Positions 17,513-26,687 of a stretch of 64,000 nt of DNA are shown here, piece by piece. How positions within the stretch are numbered: the stretch's first letter is position 1; every line of letters starts with the position of its first letter. A program made the translations under genes and the position numbers. The stretch spans positions 186,001 to 250,000 of the forward strand of contig JADJLX010000001.1 of assembly GCA_016709865.1 (NCBI GenBank), in the 5' to 3' direction. A model generated the notes under the pieces. The model was not told the origin of the DNA, did not search any database, and saw only the letters and a program-made list of their open reading frames with translations. This DNA is from Bacteroidales bacterium. GTDB lineage: Bacteria; Bacteroidota; Bacteroidia; Bacteroidales; VadinHA17.

Positions 17513-18226
17513 ATGAGCAGAATCCGAAAAATGAAACCAATCCATTTACTTCTGGTCTTTCTTTTTCAGATTAATCTGTCTTACTCTCAAGATTTAGATT
17601 ATAAGGCAATTTTTGAATCTGACTGGACTAAAGCGGTAGCTTTTGAAACCGAAAACAGAGAATGGATTGAGCCGCTCCTTAAGAAACATAACATCTCCTA
17701 CCCTCTTGCAATAGCTGTTATTTTCCCTGAACTTGTCCGCTACTCAGCCCTCCGCGATAAAATGGAGACAACACTTCTCAAAACTCTCTATGTTAATCTC
17801 GGTGAATATTATGCCAACTTTTCAATCGGACAGCTTCAGATGAAGCCCTCATTTGCAGAATCAATCAGAAAACAGGCTCCGTCTGTGTTAAGCCGCAGGT
17901 CAGGTATAACCTTCATGGATGAAACAGAATTCAGCGATATAAAGAATTACAGGAAATCAATTGTGACTGACCTTGAAGACCCGAAGATCCAGTTCAGATA
18001 TCTGATAGCATTTATTAAAATCTGCGAGAAGAGATACAAAACCAACAAAATGGATGACCTGACAAGGATAAGGTTCCTTGCAACTGCCTATAATTATGGC
18101 ATTGACAAAAGCATTGATGAGGTAAACAATATGATCTATAAGAAGTTTTACAATACAAAACTCTTCAAAACAGAGAATTATTCGTATTCCGATGTATCGG
18201 TTTTCTGGTACAGGCAATACCAATAA
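17513..18226 (+). CDS. Lysozyme/transglycosylase-like secreted protein
   Basis: About 237 residues from ATG 17513 (an inner ATG at 17531 is also possible). The N-terminus MKPIHLLLVFLFQINLSYSQ is a signal peptide. The body resembles the lysozyme-like fold of lytic transglycosylases: ISYPLAIAVIFPELVRYS with a possible catalytic Glu in FPE, then NFSIGQLQMKPSFAE, like the GxxQxxPST block, and TAYNYGIDKS. The longer frame from 17447 runs through a palindromic repeat and is rejected. The protein could cut or sense peptidoglycan in the periplasm. The family assignment is moderate. Confidence 0.6.
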   Translation: MSRIRKMKPIHLLLVFLFQINLSYSQDLDYKAIFESDWTKAVAFETENREWIEPLLKKHNISYPLAIAVIFPELVRYSALRDKMETTLLKTLYVNLGEYYANFSIGQLQMKPSFAESIRKQAPSVLSRRSGITFMDETEFSDIKNYRKSIVTDLEDPKIQFRYLIAFIKICEKRYKTNKMDDLTRIRFLATAYNYGIDKSIDEVNNMIYKKFYNTKLFKTENYSYSDVSVFWYRQYQ

Positions 18227-18337
18227 TAAGAAAAGACAGAAGACATCGAGATTGCGGATGGCGGATTTGCGATTCCGGATTAAAGCATGTAAAATATGAC
18301 TATCTTGTAGGCAGTTAATCAGACAAGGAAGCTAAAA

Positions 18338-19027
18338 TTGAAAAAAATTGAAAAAATAAGCAGGATTTTTGCAGAAATTATGGTCTCTGCATTATTATTC
18401 GTTGCTTCCAGCTATAATTTGATCGCGCAGGAAGCAGGTACTGTAAAGGATCTGGATGGGAATATTTACAATACAATAAGAATCGGCGACCAGATCTGGA
18501 TGGCTGAAAACCTTAGAAGCACAAGACTTAACGATGGTACTGCAATAGCCAACATTACAGGTATTGCTGAATGGGCAGCACTGTCAACTCCCGGCTATTG
18601 CTGGTATAAAAACGACACTGTTTATAAAAACGTTTATGGAGCTTTGTATAATGCTTATGCTGTCAATACTAACAAATTATGCCCCGCAGGATGGCATGTT
18701 TCAACAAATGAAGACTGGTTAAAACTCGAATCGTGGCTGGGAGGCGAAAAAATTGCCGGAGGAAAACTAAAAAATACCGGGACCCTGCACTGGAGTGAAC
18801 CAAATTCAGGAGCCACAAATGAAATTCAGTTTAATGCACTCCCTGGCGGGAGCAGATATACAAATGGATTATTCCTCACCATAAAAAACATGGGTTACTG
18901 GTGGAGTCCGGGTGAAACAAATACCTTCAATAACTGGTACAGAAGCATATACTACCGCGACATTGCCGTAACCAGAAACTTTATTGACTCAACAAACGGG
19001 TTTTCAGTCAGATGTGTTAAAGATTAG
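18338..19027 (+). CDS. FISUMP domain secreted protein
   Basis: 229 residues. The Fibrobacter succinogenes major paralogous (FISUMP) domain is clear: VKDLDGNIYNTIRIGDQIWM, AENLRSTRLNDG, then NKLCPAGWHVSTNEDWLKLE and the C-terminal NGFSVRCVKD. It is a C-type-lectin-like extracellular module of unknown ligand. The start is TTG 18338 after AAGGAAG, giving a Lys-rich signal peptide ending LIAQ. ATG 18380 would also leave a workable signal peptide. The gene precedes a YdeI-type gene by 20 bp. Confidence 0.87.
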   Translation: MKKIEKISRIFAEIMVSALLFVASSYNLIAQEAGTVKDLDGNIYNTIRIGDQIWMAENLRSTRLNDGTAIANITGIAEWAALSTPGYCWYKNDTVYKNVYGALYNAYAVNTNKLCPAGWHVSTNEDWLKLESWLGGEKIAGGKLKNTGTLHWSEPNSGATNEIQFNALPGGSRYTNGLFLTIKNMGYWWSPGETNTFNNWYRSIYYRDIAVTRNFIDSTNGFSVRCVKD

Positions 19028-19047
19028 GACATTAGTCTTTTGAGATT

Positions 19048-19623
19048 ATGAATACAGTTTCAGAAAAACCTATATTCTTTAAAAGCCCGGAAGAATTCAG
19101 ATCGTGGCTGGAGAAAAACCACAAAATCAAGACAGAACTATATGTGGGCTATTACAAAAAAGCCACCGGGAAACCAACAATGACATGGTCTCAGTCGGTT
19201 GATGAAGCGCTCTGCTTCGGATGGATTGACGGAATTCGAAGATCAATAGACAAAGAGAGCTATTGTAACCGGTTTACACCACGAAGAGAAACAAGCAGGT
19301 GGAGTACTGTAAACATTAAAAAAGTTGAAGAATTAATAAAGTCAGGCATGATGCAGCCGGCAGGGCTCCAGATTTACAATAAGCGTAAAGAAGAAATGTC
19401 GGGAATTTCAAGTTATGAAAGTGAAGCTAAACAACTTCATGAAGAATTTGAAAACAAATTCAAAGAAAACAAAACTGCCTGGGAATACTTCTCCCGTCAG
19501 GCCCCTTCATACAAAAGAACAATAATTCATTGGATCCTCTCTGCCAAACAGGAAAAAACGAGATTGGCACGTCTTGAGAAGACTATAACTGAAAGTGAAA
19601 AACAGAAGCGGGTATATGCCTGA
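19048..19623 (+). CDS. YdeI/OmpD-associated family protein
   Basis: A 191-residue cytosolic protein. The family pattern is visible: FKSPEEFRSWLEKNHKIKTE, WSQSVDEALCFGWIDGIRRS, NRFTPRRETSRWSTVNIKKV, and a C-terminal basic helix SAKQEKTRLARLEKTI. Members are called bacteriocin-protection or OmdA proteins. The molecular role is not established. It probably shares a transcript with the FISUMP gene. Confidence 0.9.
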   Translation: MNTVSEKPIFFKSPEEFRSWLEKNHKIKTELYVGYYKKATGKPTMTWSQSVDEALCFGWIDGIRRSIDKESYCNRFTPRRETSRWSTVNIKKVEELIKSGMMQPAGLQIYNKRKEEMSGISSYESEAKQLHEEFENKFKENKTAWEYFSRQAPSYKRTIIHWILSAKQEKTRLARLEKTITESEKQKRVYA

Positions 19624-19641
19624 AAACTAAGTGAAAATACA

Positions 19642-19833
19642 TCATTTTGTCCGGCTGGTCAGATGCCAGAAACCACAGATGGTACATTTATAGGCTGAGA
19701 TTTCCCGTACCACTCTGGTTTCTTTAATATGTGCTGCCATATCCAAAGCCTCTTCCTGTGTATTATATATTGCTTTTTTGCAGACAGGCTGTATAGGATC
19801 AATATTTTTAATATTTGAGTGTTTGTAAGCCAT
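19642..19833 (-). CDS. Small protein with C-x2-C...H zinc-like motif
   Basis: 63 residues. The C-terminus reads YKCTICGFWHLTSR, a C-x2-C-x2-WH arrangement seen in small zinc-ribbon-like proteins. A helix EEALDMAAHI precedes it, and there is a further Cys at residue 18. It is convergent with the YdeI-type gene, and its start codon is close to the divergent M28 peptidase. The function is unknown. It is kept because the motif and codon pattern look real despite the short length. Confidence 0.6.
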   Translation of the reverse strand: MAYKHSNIKNIDPIQPVCKKAIYNTQEEALDMAAHIKETRVVREISAYKCTICGFWHLTSRTK

Positions 19834-19974
19834 AATATCTAAGTATGCCTGCCAAAATTACAATAATCGGGTTAATTTCTTGCTGTGAAATATTTAACAG
19901 AAGCATGTCTTCAAGATGATTTTTTTAATCGAGTTTATACTAAATTTGAATGTCCAACGATCCGTGTATTAAGT

Positions 19975-21189
19975 ATGAAAGGAAACCACCTTATTCTCAA
20001 AAGTCAGAATTATCTCGATACACTTTGTAACACAATTAAAGAAAGATGTGTCGGAAGCAGCGGAAACATACTGGCAACTCATTTCTTTGAGAAAGAATTA
20101 TCTCTTCTTGGCTGGGAAACAGCAATGTCTGAATTTGATGCAATCGACTGGGAGGAGAATGGCGCAATCCTTAAATCAGAAGATGGGAATTTTGAACTTC
20201 TGGTAAGTCCCTATTCCCTCCCGTTCAAAGGAGAAGCGATATTAACAACTGCCTCAGTAATTGAAGAACTGGAAGCACTCAGTGCAGAGAATAAAATTAT
20301 CTTCCTGCACGGAGAAATTGCCAGGGAACAGCTCATGCCAAAAAACTTTGTGTTTTATAATCCTGAAGAGCATCAGAGGATTATTGCGGCTCTTGAGAAG
20401 AGCGGTGCGAAGGCTATTATTAGTGCAACCGGCAGAAATGCTGCACTGGCAGGCGGTGTCTACCCTTTCCCCCTGATTGAAGATGGTGATTTTGATATCC
20501 CTTCGGCTTATCTGACTGAGGAGGAAGGAACAAAACTGCTTTCGCTTAAGAGGAAAAAAGTATTCCTTCAATCTGAATCAAGGCGAATACCCGGTAAAGG
20601 ATATAATGTAATTGGGCTGAAGGGGAATAAAAAATCAAAAAGGATAGTTATAACAGCTCATATAGATGCAAAAAAAGGCACACCCGGAGCAATAGATAAT
20701 GCCACCGGTGTAATAGTACTTTTGCTTCTGGCCGACTTACTAAAAGACTATAACGGAAATAAACTCATTGAACTTGTAGCATTAAACGGAGAAGACTATT
20801 ATGCTGTCCCGGGACAAATGAATTATATATCAGAAAACAAAGACAGATTCGATACTATTCTCCTGAATATAAACATTGACGGAGCAGGCTTCAGGGAAGG
20901 CCTGTCAGCATTCTCTCTCTTCAGTCTTCCTGATGAAATTGATATTATTACAAAAGAGATATTTAAAAAATACGATGGGATAACTGAAGGAGTTCAATGG
21001 CCCCAGGGTGACCATAGTATATTTTTACAGTATGGCGTTCCGGCAATAGCAGTATCATCGAAGTGGTTTATTGATAACATAAATGGTCAGGATATTACTC
21101 ATACTCCCAAAGACAATCCCGGAATAGTGGATTGCAATAAACTGGTTGAAATATCACTTGCATTAAACACTTTAATCAGGTCTCTGTAA
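19975..21189 (+). CDS. M28 family metallopeptidase
   Basis: About 404 residues from ATG 19975; a GTG start at 19885 would add 30 residues that do not look like a signal. The two-zinc aminopeptidase ligands are in order: VITAHID, GAIDNATG, ELVALNGEDYY, INIDGAG and ITHTPKD. An inserted domain (about residues 60-190) resembles the PA domain often found in this family. It probably removes N-terminal amino acids; without a signal peptide it would act in the cytosol. It is followed 24 bp later by an MBL-fold gene. Confidence 0.85.
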   Translation: MKGNHLILKSQNYLDTLCNTIKERCVGSSGNILATHFFEKELSLLGWETAMSEFDAIDWEENGAILKSEDGNFELLVSPYSLPFKGEAILTTASVIEELEALSAENKIIFLHGEIAREQLMPKNFVFYNPEEHQRIIAALEKSGAKAIISATGRNAALAGGVYPFPLIEDGDFDIPSAYLTEEEGTKLLSLKRKKVFLQSESRRIPGKGYNVIGLKGNKKSKRIVITAHIDAKKGTPGAIDNATGVIVLLLLADLLKDYNGNKLIELVALNGEDYYAVPGQMNYISENKDRFDTILLNINIDGAGFREGLSAFSLFSLPDEIDIITKEIFKKYDGITEGVQWPQGDHSIFLQYGVPAIAVSSKWFIDNINGQDITHTPKDNPGIVDCNKLVEISLALNTLIRSL

Positions 21190-21213
21190 ATTCTGAAGTA
21201 ATATGGAGAAAAA

Positions 21214-21957
21214 ATGAAAACGTGGGAAACAAAAAACGGGTACAAAGTTATCAGGGTTTTATCCGGGCGGAGCAATGTCTTTCTGCTGACTTTCGGGGGT
21301 AAAAATATTTTAATTGATACAAGCCCTGCATTCATGTGGAATACACTTGAAAAACGTCTGGAATCACTAAATATTGATAAAATTGAGTATCTGATATTGA
21401 CTCATACTCATTTTGATCATGCTGCCAACGCACAAAAAATAAAAGAAAAATACAGTGCTCAGGTTCTCGTTCATAAAAGCGAAGTCTTCTTTCTTACCAA
21501 AGGTGAAAATATAGTACCCCAGGGCACAAATATTGTATCAAAAACACTTGTTGAAATCTTTGCAAAGAGATTTTTATCCTTTTCCCGGTATAAACCATGT
21601 CAGTACGATATCCTTATTGAAGATACCTTTGACCTGAATATCATAGGATTTAATGCATATATTTTGCATACACCAGGACACACAACAGGTTCAGTGAGCA
21701 TAATAGTAGACAATGAAATTGCCCTTGTGGGAGACACAATGTTCGGTATATTCAAATGGTCAGTGTTCCCTCCTTTTGCTAATGATATTATGCAGATGAT
21801 AAGAAGCTGGGGCATATTACTTGAGACCGGATGCAGGATTTTTATCCCATCACACGGAACCTCAAACTCCAGGTCATTGGTGCAAAAAGAGTATGACAAA
21901 TGGATCCGGATTTATAATCTACCTACGAATCCACCTCGCCATAATTTAACTGAATAA
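21214..21957 (+). CDS. MBL-fold metallohydrolase
   Basis: 247 residues. The zinc motif HTHFDH begins at His64. Other ligands are in HTPGHTTGS, VGDTMFG and FIPSHGTSNS, all in the usual order. The family hydrolyses thioesters, lactones, phosphodiesters and more; the substrate cannot be told from sequence. It lies 24 bp after the M28 peptidase and 33 bp before the SBBP gene, so an operon is likely. Confidence 0.9.
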   Translation: MKTWETKNGYKVIRVLSGRSNVFLLTFGGKNILIDTSPAFMWNTLEKRLESLNIDKIEYLILTHTHFDHAANAQKIKEKYSAQVLVHKSEVFFLTKGENIVPQGTNIVSKTLVEIFAKRFLSFSRYKPCQYDILIEDTFDLNIIGFNAYILHTPGHTTGSVSIIVDNEIALVGDTMFGIFKWSVFPPFANDIMQMIRSWGILLETGCRIFIPSHGTSNSRSLVQKEYDKWIRIYNLPTNPPRHNLTE

Positions 21958-21990
21958 AAAGAAACCATAATAATCATAATAAACTGAAGT

Positions 21991-23244
21991 ATGAGGATGT
22001 TTTATTATAGAAGTGCATTGCTTCTATCTCTGGTCTTAATAAGCTTATCAGGCAATTTAAAATCCCAAAACACAACAATCTGGGGAAAACAATTCGGTTC
22101 TGAAAAGGAGGAATACGCTATGAACCATCTCATCGATAAGGATGGAAATATCTTCATATCAGGTAAAACAACAGGATCAATGAACGGAAAAAATCTTGGC
22201 CGGAATGATGGATTCCTTACCAGAATTGATAATTCGGGGAATATTATCTGGACAAGGCAATTTGGAACGTCCGGAGAGGAGGATATTCAATGGTCGGCGT
22301 TGGATCACAACGGGAACATTTATATTACAGGCTCAACAACCGGGATCTTAAATGAAAAATCATTTGGGAAAGAGGATATTTTTGTAATAAAATATAATCC
22401 GGATGGGGACATGCTGTGGACCAGACAATTTGGGACTGATAGTATCGATATCGCCAAAGGGATATTTGCAGATAACCTGGGAAATGTTTATTTAACAGGA
22501 TTAACCGGAGGAAACCTGGCACAAACCTCCTTTGGTAAAACTGATTTCTTCATAATGAAACTGGATAACAAAGGGAACACTGTCCTTGTTTCGCAGTTCG
22601 GAACTCCAATGGATGATCTGGCTTACGGAATAGTCGGGGGAGCAGGCTCTGATATTAATATTTGCGGGACTACCTGGGGTAACCTCGCAGACAATAATAA
22701 AGGGTTTATTGATGGATTCACCGGACGATTCACTGATAAGCTGAAACTTATCAAATATACCCAATTCGGAACTGATGGATTTGATATTGCCATGATCCTG
22801 AATACTGATAAGGAAAATAACATTTATGTGGGAGGTTCTACATCAGGGACTTTTGGTGCCCAACAGCTCGGTGAGGGAGATGCTTTCCTGTTAAAAATCA
22901 ATGAAAAAGGAGATATTCTCTGGAACCGTCAATTCGGAACAACACTTAATGATGGAATTCGAGGAATTGATATTAATCCCGCTTTCCCCGATAATGTCCT
23001 TGTTAGTGGTATATCGAGTCTTCCTCCCGGTCAGGGGTTTGTTCGTATGTACAAAACAGACGGGACCTTCTCATGGGAAAGAAGTTTCACTGCAGTTGGA
23101 AAAAGCGGAGGAACATCCGGGAAAACAGTACTTTCTGACAAACAAGGTAATATCTATCACGTCGGACTAACCGGTGCTGACATGTTTGGTAAATCATATG
23201 GAGATAAGGATATTTATGTTATAAAACTTGGAAAAGATAAATAG
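21991..23244 (+). CDS. SBBP-repeat beta-propeller protein
   Basis: 417 residues with a signal peptide (about 1-25, ending LKSQ). Seven or so repeats of the form WTRQFGT, then D-x-x-G-N-I-Y-I-T-G-S-T-T-G are spread along the whole length. These are SBBP (seven-bladed beta-propeller) repeats found in secreted proteins. The role may be binding or surface structure. No sorting domain is seen at the C-terminus. The stop codon abuts the trpF start directly, so the two are co-transcribed. Confidence 0.87.
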   Translation: MRMFYYRSALLLSLVLISLSGNLKSQNTTIWGKQFGSEKEEYAMNHLIDKDGNIFISGKTTGSMNGKNLGRNDGFLTRIDNSGNIIWTRQFGTSGEEDIQWSALDHNGNIYITGSTTGILNEKSFGKEDIFVIKYNPDGDMLWTRQFGTDSIDIAKGIFADNLGNVYLTGLTGGNLAQTSFGKTDFFIMKLDNKGNTVLVSQFGTPMDDLAYGIVGGAGSDINICGTTWGNLADNNKGFIDGFTGRFTDKLKLIKYTQFGTDGFDIAMILNTDKENNIYVGGSTSGTFGAQQLGEGDAFLLKINEKGDILWNRQFGTTLNDGIRGIDINPAFPDNVLVSGISSLPPGQGFVRMYKTDGTFSWERSFTAVGKSGGTSGKTVLSDKQGNIYHVGLTGADMFGKSYGDKDIYVIKLGKDK

Positions 23245-23898
23245 ATGAGACCACGAATTAAAATTTGCTGTATCAGCAGCATCGCGGAGGCAAAGACAGC
23301 AATTGAATCTGGTGCCTCAGCCCTTGGTCTGGTTGCCAGAATGCCCAGCGGACCGGGACCAATACCTGATGAGTTGATTAAGCAGATTGCAGCAACTGTT
23401 CCGCCTCCTGTTGCCACTTTCCTGCTTACAAGTGAGACCTCTGTTGAAATGATTATAAAGCATCACCTTCGTACAAATACCAATACAATTCAGATTGTTG
23501 ATGCTCTGGCACAGGGTTCATACAATGATCTCAAGAGTGCCCTGCCTTCAGTTAAGATTGTCCAGGTAATACATGTTATTGATGAAAAATCAGTAAGTGA
23601 GGCAATCGAAATCTCTCAAAAAGTTGATGCTTTACTTCTCGACAGCGGTAATCCAAATCTGAAAGTCAAAGTCCTTGGTGGCACAGGAAAGGTACACAAC
23701 TGGAAGCTGAGCCGACAGATCAGGGATAACTCAAAATGCCCTGTCTTCCTTGCAGGCGGATTGAATGCAGATAATGTAAGAATGGCTATCGATGAAGTAC
23801 AACCATTTGGAATTGATCTTTGTAATGGTGTGAGGACAAAAGGATTATTGGATATCAATAAGCTTAAGAAGTTTATGACTGAAGCACTCCGTGAATAG
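23245..23898 (+). CDS. trpF: Phosphoribosylanthranilate isomerase family protein
   Basis: A 217-residue TIM barrel. It begins RIKICCISS, where the usual motif is KICG; Cys8 aligns with the catalytic cysteine. The catalytic Asp region is ALLLDSGNPN, followed by LGGTGKVHNW and phosphate-binding FLAGGLNADNV. The known reaction is isomerisation of phosphoribosylanthranilate in tryptophan synthesis. There are no other trp genes nearby, and it follows an SBBP gene without a gap, so it could be a second copy or a divergent homologue. MPSGPGPI replaces the usual F-x-x-x-S-x-R region, which makes the substrate less certain. Confidence 0.75.
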   Translation: MRPRIKICCISSIAEAKTAIESGASALGLVARMPSGPGPIPDELIKQIAATVPPPVATFLLTSETSVEMIIKHHLRTNTNTIQIVDALAQGSYNDLKSALPSVKIVQVIHVIDEKSVSEAIEISQKVDALLLDSGNPNLKVKVLGGTGKVHNWKLSRQIRDNSKCPVFLAGGLNADNVRMAIDEVQPFGIDLCNGVRTKGLLDINKLKKFMTEALRE

Positions 23899-23982
23899 AG
23901 AAATAAAAATAATTGATTCCCGTATAGACCATCTGAAATAAATAGTCGAAATTTGATATAAATAACTTAAAGTTAGCATCAA

Positions 23983-24612
23983 ATGAAAACTATTTATCTG
24001 ATTTTATGTCTGTTCCTTGCAGCATTAACTTCAAGTGCTCAGGATGTTGAAAATGAGGCAGTTGTTGCAGCAACATATATGAATGTCCTCTATCGCGGAG
24101 TATCTAATCCTGTAGCAATAGCTGTACCTGGAATTTCTGCTGAAAAGGTTACCGCAACAGTTTCAAACGGAACAATTAAGAAAGTCAGTAACGGATGGGA
24201 GATAAATCCCGGCGATCAGGATTTAACTCAGATTTCTGTTCTGGTAAATGGGAAAAAAGTATCAGAAAAAGAGTTCCGGATTAAAAATATTCCGGTTCCG
24301 GAAGCATACTTTGCAGGTAAAAATAACGGGACAGCTTCAAAAGACCTTATTGCTAAAACAGAATCATTGGAAGCCAGGCTGGTAGATTTCGCCTGGGATA
24401 TGAGTTTTACAATTACCGGGTTTACTATGATGTATACCAGGGACGATACAGATTATGAAATGGTTTCTGGCAATAATAAACTTACTGAAAAAATGAAATC
24501 CGTTTTAGCCGGATTCAGAAAAGGTGACTATATTGTATTTAAAGATATCAAAGCCCTGGGGCCTGATGGGAGAACAAGAGATCTCTCGCCAGTTATCTTA
24601 AAATTAGAATAA
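23983..24612 (+). CDS. Stand-alone GldM C-terminal-domain protein
   Basis: 209 residues with a signal peptide (about 1-20, ending SSAQ). The rest matches the C-terminal half of GldM, the periplasmic gliding/type IX secretion motor shaft: MNVLYRGVSNPVAIAVPG, then EFRIKNIPVPEAYFAGKNNG and FAWDMSFTITGFTM. The N-terminal membrane helix and coiled parts of GldM are absent, so this is not a full motor protein. It may be a paralogue that docks on the secretion apparatus. The next gene also carries a Bacteroidota-type extracellular domain. Confidence 0.75.
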   Translation: MKTIYLILCLFLAALTSSAQDVENEAVVAATYMNVLYRGVSNPVAIAVPGISAEKVTATVSNGTIKKVSNGWEINPGDQDLTQISVLVNGKKVSEKEFRIKNIPVPEAYFAGKNNGTASKDLIAKTESLEARLVDFAWDMSFTITGFTMMYTRDDTDYEMVSGNNKLTEKMKSVLAGFRKGDYIVFKDIKALGPDGRTRDLSPVILKLE

Positions 24613-24650
24613 AATCATAGCTGCAGAGAAAACACCTGATCTGATTTTAA

Positions 24651-25643
24651 ATGAGAAAAAGCTTACTGATTCTTCTGTTTACCTGTTTGTATCTATCTTC
24701 TTTTGGTCAGATACTGAAGGGTACAATCAAAGATGTTAATACGGGAGAAGTAATTAATTACGCTTCAATCTATATCAATGGTACTTTTGTAGGAACTAAT
24801 TCGGATATAGGCGGAAACTTTGAGCTTGATATTTCGAGATATCCCGCTATGCCTTTAACAATAAGTGCGTTAGGATATTACTCACTTAACATCCCAAATC
24901 TGGATCCTTATAAAAAACTGGAAATCTATCTGACTCCAAAATTGTTTGAATTAAGTGAAGTAGTAATAAATGCCAAAAAGATTTCGAGGGAGAGAAGAAA
25001 TAATATGGGTTATTTCAAGAGAGAATTTCTTGGGATAACAATGAACGCATCGAATTGCACAATCAAAAATGAAGATGATATAACTTTTTCACATGATTCC
25101 TCTGGTGATACGCTTATAGCTATCTCATTGAAACCGATCCTGATTGAAAATAATGCTCTTGGCTATAACCTGGTATATTACCTTGACATTTTTAAATATT
25201 CAAAAAAGACCGGATATATTTTAATCACGGGCAATTGCATCTTTAATGAAGATCTGAGCATTGATAAAAGCCTTCAGGAGAAATACGACCGCAGGAGAAG
25301 GTCGGCTTACCTGGGCTCCCGAATGCACTTCATCAAATCATTATGGGCAAATACTCAAGCAGTTGAGGGATTTGTTGTTAAAGACATTAATTATAAGGTT
25401 CTCTCCCCCGATAAGTATTTATGTCAAACCGTGGATACTGCGACAGGTGTGATTAGTAAGTTTCTTTGTAACCAGAAAACAATGACGATAACATATTATA
25501 CAAGAGGGACTTCAAGTCAGATAATATTAAACAATGACTCCATTTACTTCGATAAAGATGGCTATTTCGATCCTTTGGGAATAAGCTGGCAGGGAGAAAT
25601 GGCAAGACAGAGAATCGCTGATCTTTTACCTTTTGAATATTAA
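24651..25643 (+). CDS. Carboxypeptidase-regulatory-like domain protein
   Basis: 330 residues. A signal peptide (about 1-19) is followed by a CarboxypepD_reg-like beta domain: LKGTIKDVNTGEVINYASIY, GTFVGTNSDIGGNFELDI, then LTISALGYYS. The remaining about 220 residues, with KRRRRSAYLGSRMHFIKSLW-like blocks, are found in Bacteroidota proteins without a TonB barrel. It probably sits in the periplasm or outer membrane. Function unknown. It lies 38 bp after the GldM-like gene, probably in one operon. Confidence 0.8.
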   Translation: MRKSLLILLFTCLYLSSFGQILKGTIKDVNTGEVINYASIYINGTFVGTNSDIGGNFELDISRYPAMPLTISALGYYSLNIPNLDPYKKLEIYLTPKLFELSEVVINAKKISRERRNNMGYFKREFLGITMNASNCTIKNEDDITFSHDSSGDTLIAISLKPILIENNALGYNLVYYLDIFKYSKKTGYILITGNCIFNEDLSIDKSLQEKYDRRRRSAYLGSRMHFIKSLWANTQAVEGFVVKDINYKVLSPDKYLCQTVDTATGVISKFLCNQKTMTITYYTRGTSSQIILNNDSIYFDKDGYFDPLGISWQGEMARQRIADLLPFEY

Positions 25644-25682
25644 CAAATCTATCTTTCCGGATCTTATAACAGAATCCAATTT

Positions 25683-26144
25683 ATGATAATAAATAATAAA
25701 CTCGAAAAAGCATTCGGCCCCTTCGGAAGCTCAGCAGGTTTCTTTTTGTTTTTAGGGGGTATTCTGGCAACATACTTTTCGCTATCAGGTTTGGTTATTG
25801 CTCTGGTAGGAGCTTTTGTCTCTTTTACAACCACAACTACTTTTATTGATACCGAAAATAAAAGGATAAAACATTCAAATAATATATTTGGATTCATTCC
25901 TGTCGGAAAATGGATAAGCTTAAACCCCGGGATGAAATTAGGTTTAAGAAAATCACATTTGGGCTACAGGGCATATACCAGGGGGACACAACCTGTTGAT
26001 ATTCATTATAATGATATTCGGATTTTTCTGTTTAGCTCTGACAATAAACAACTGTTTCCTTTGAAAAAGTTCACATCCTATGAATCAGGAAAAGCCGGTA
26101 TCAAAGAACTAGGATTAATTCTTGAATTAAACATTTTGGAATAA
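25683..26144 (+). CDS. Small membrane protein, unknown function
   Basis: 153 residues. Two closely spaced membrane helices (about residues 17-58, GFFLFLGGILATYFSLSGLV) are followed by a soluble part with VGKWISLNPGMKLGLRKSH, reminiscent of PH-like membrane-associated domains. No family is named. It follows the carboxypeptidase-regulatory-like gene by 39 bp. Confidence 0.6.
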   Translation: MIINNKLEKAFGPFGSSAGFFLFLGGILATYFSLSGLVIALVGAFVSFTTTTTFIDTENKRIKHSNNIFGFIPVGKWISLNPGMKLGLRKSHLGYRAYTRGTQPVDIHYNDIRIFLFSSDNKQLFPLKKFTSYESGKAGIKELGLILELNILE

Positions 26145-26194
26145 ACCTTTGTTTCATAAGAAAAGATATATTTATTCAATAAATACTGCTGAAT

Positions 26195-26599
26195 ATGAAA
26201 ATGAATATGGCTAAATACACTGATATTGACAGCTATATTGCATGTTTTCCTAAAGAAACTCAGACGATTTTACAGAAAATCAGGGAAACAATTAAGAAAG
26301 CTGCACCTGAAGCTAAGGAAACAATAAGTTATGGCATTCCAACATTTACACTCCATGGAAACCTGGTTCATTTTGGAGGATATGAGAAACATATTGGTTT
26401 TTATCCCGGGGCAGAAGGAATTGCCTCATTTAAAGAAGAATTATCGGCTTATAAAGGCGGTAAAGGAACCGTTCAGTTTCCGCTGGATAACAGCATCCCC
26501 TATGCCTTAATAACTAAGATAGTAAAATTCAGGGCCTTACAGAACCTGGAAAAAGCAAAAGAAAAATCATCAAAGACGAAAAGGGGAAGAACCTTATAG
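26195..26599 (+). CDS. DUF1801 (YdhG-like) family protein
   Basis: 134 residues. The family pattern is visible: TILQKIRETIKKAAPEAKET, ISYGIPTFTLHGNLVHFGGY, KHIGFYPGAEGI and KGTVQFPLDNSIPYALITKI. Relatives are annotated as putative iron chaperones (YdhG/Fra-like), but the role is not proven. The C-terminus is basic. It closes the small cluster before a 505-bp non-coding gap. Confidence 0.88.
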   Translation: MKMNMAKYTDIDSYIACFPKETQTILQKIRETIKKAAPEAKETISYGIPTFTLHGNLVHFGGYEKHIGFYPGAEGIASFKEELSAYKGGKGTVQFPLDNSIPYALITKIVKFRALQNLEKAKEKSSKTKRGRTL

Positions 26600-26687
26600 A
26601 TGTCAACTTAAGGTGTTAATTAAAGTAAAATATTGAGGGGATTAGGCACAAAACAAAATGTAAAGCATTGAATATATGTCTGATACA

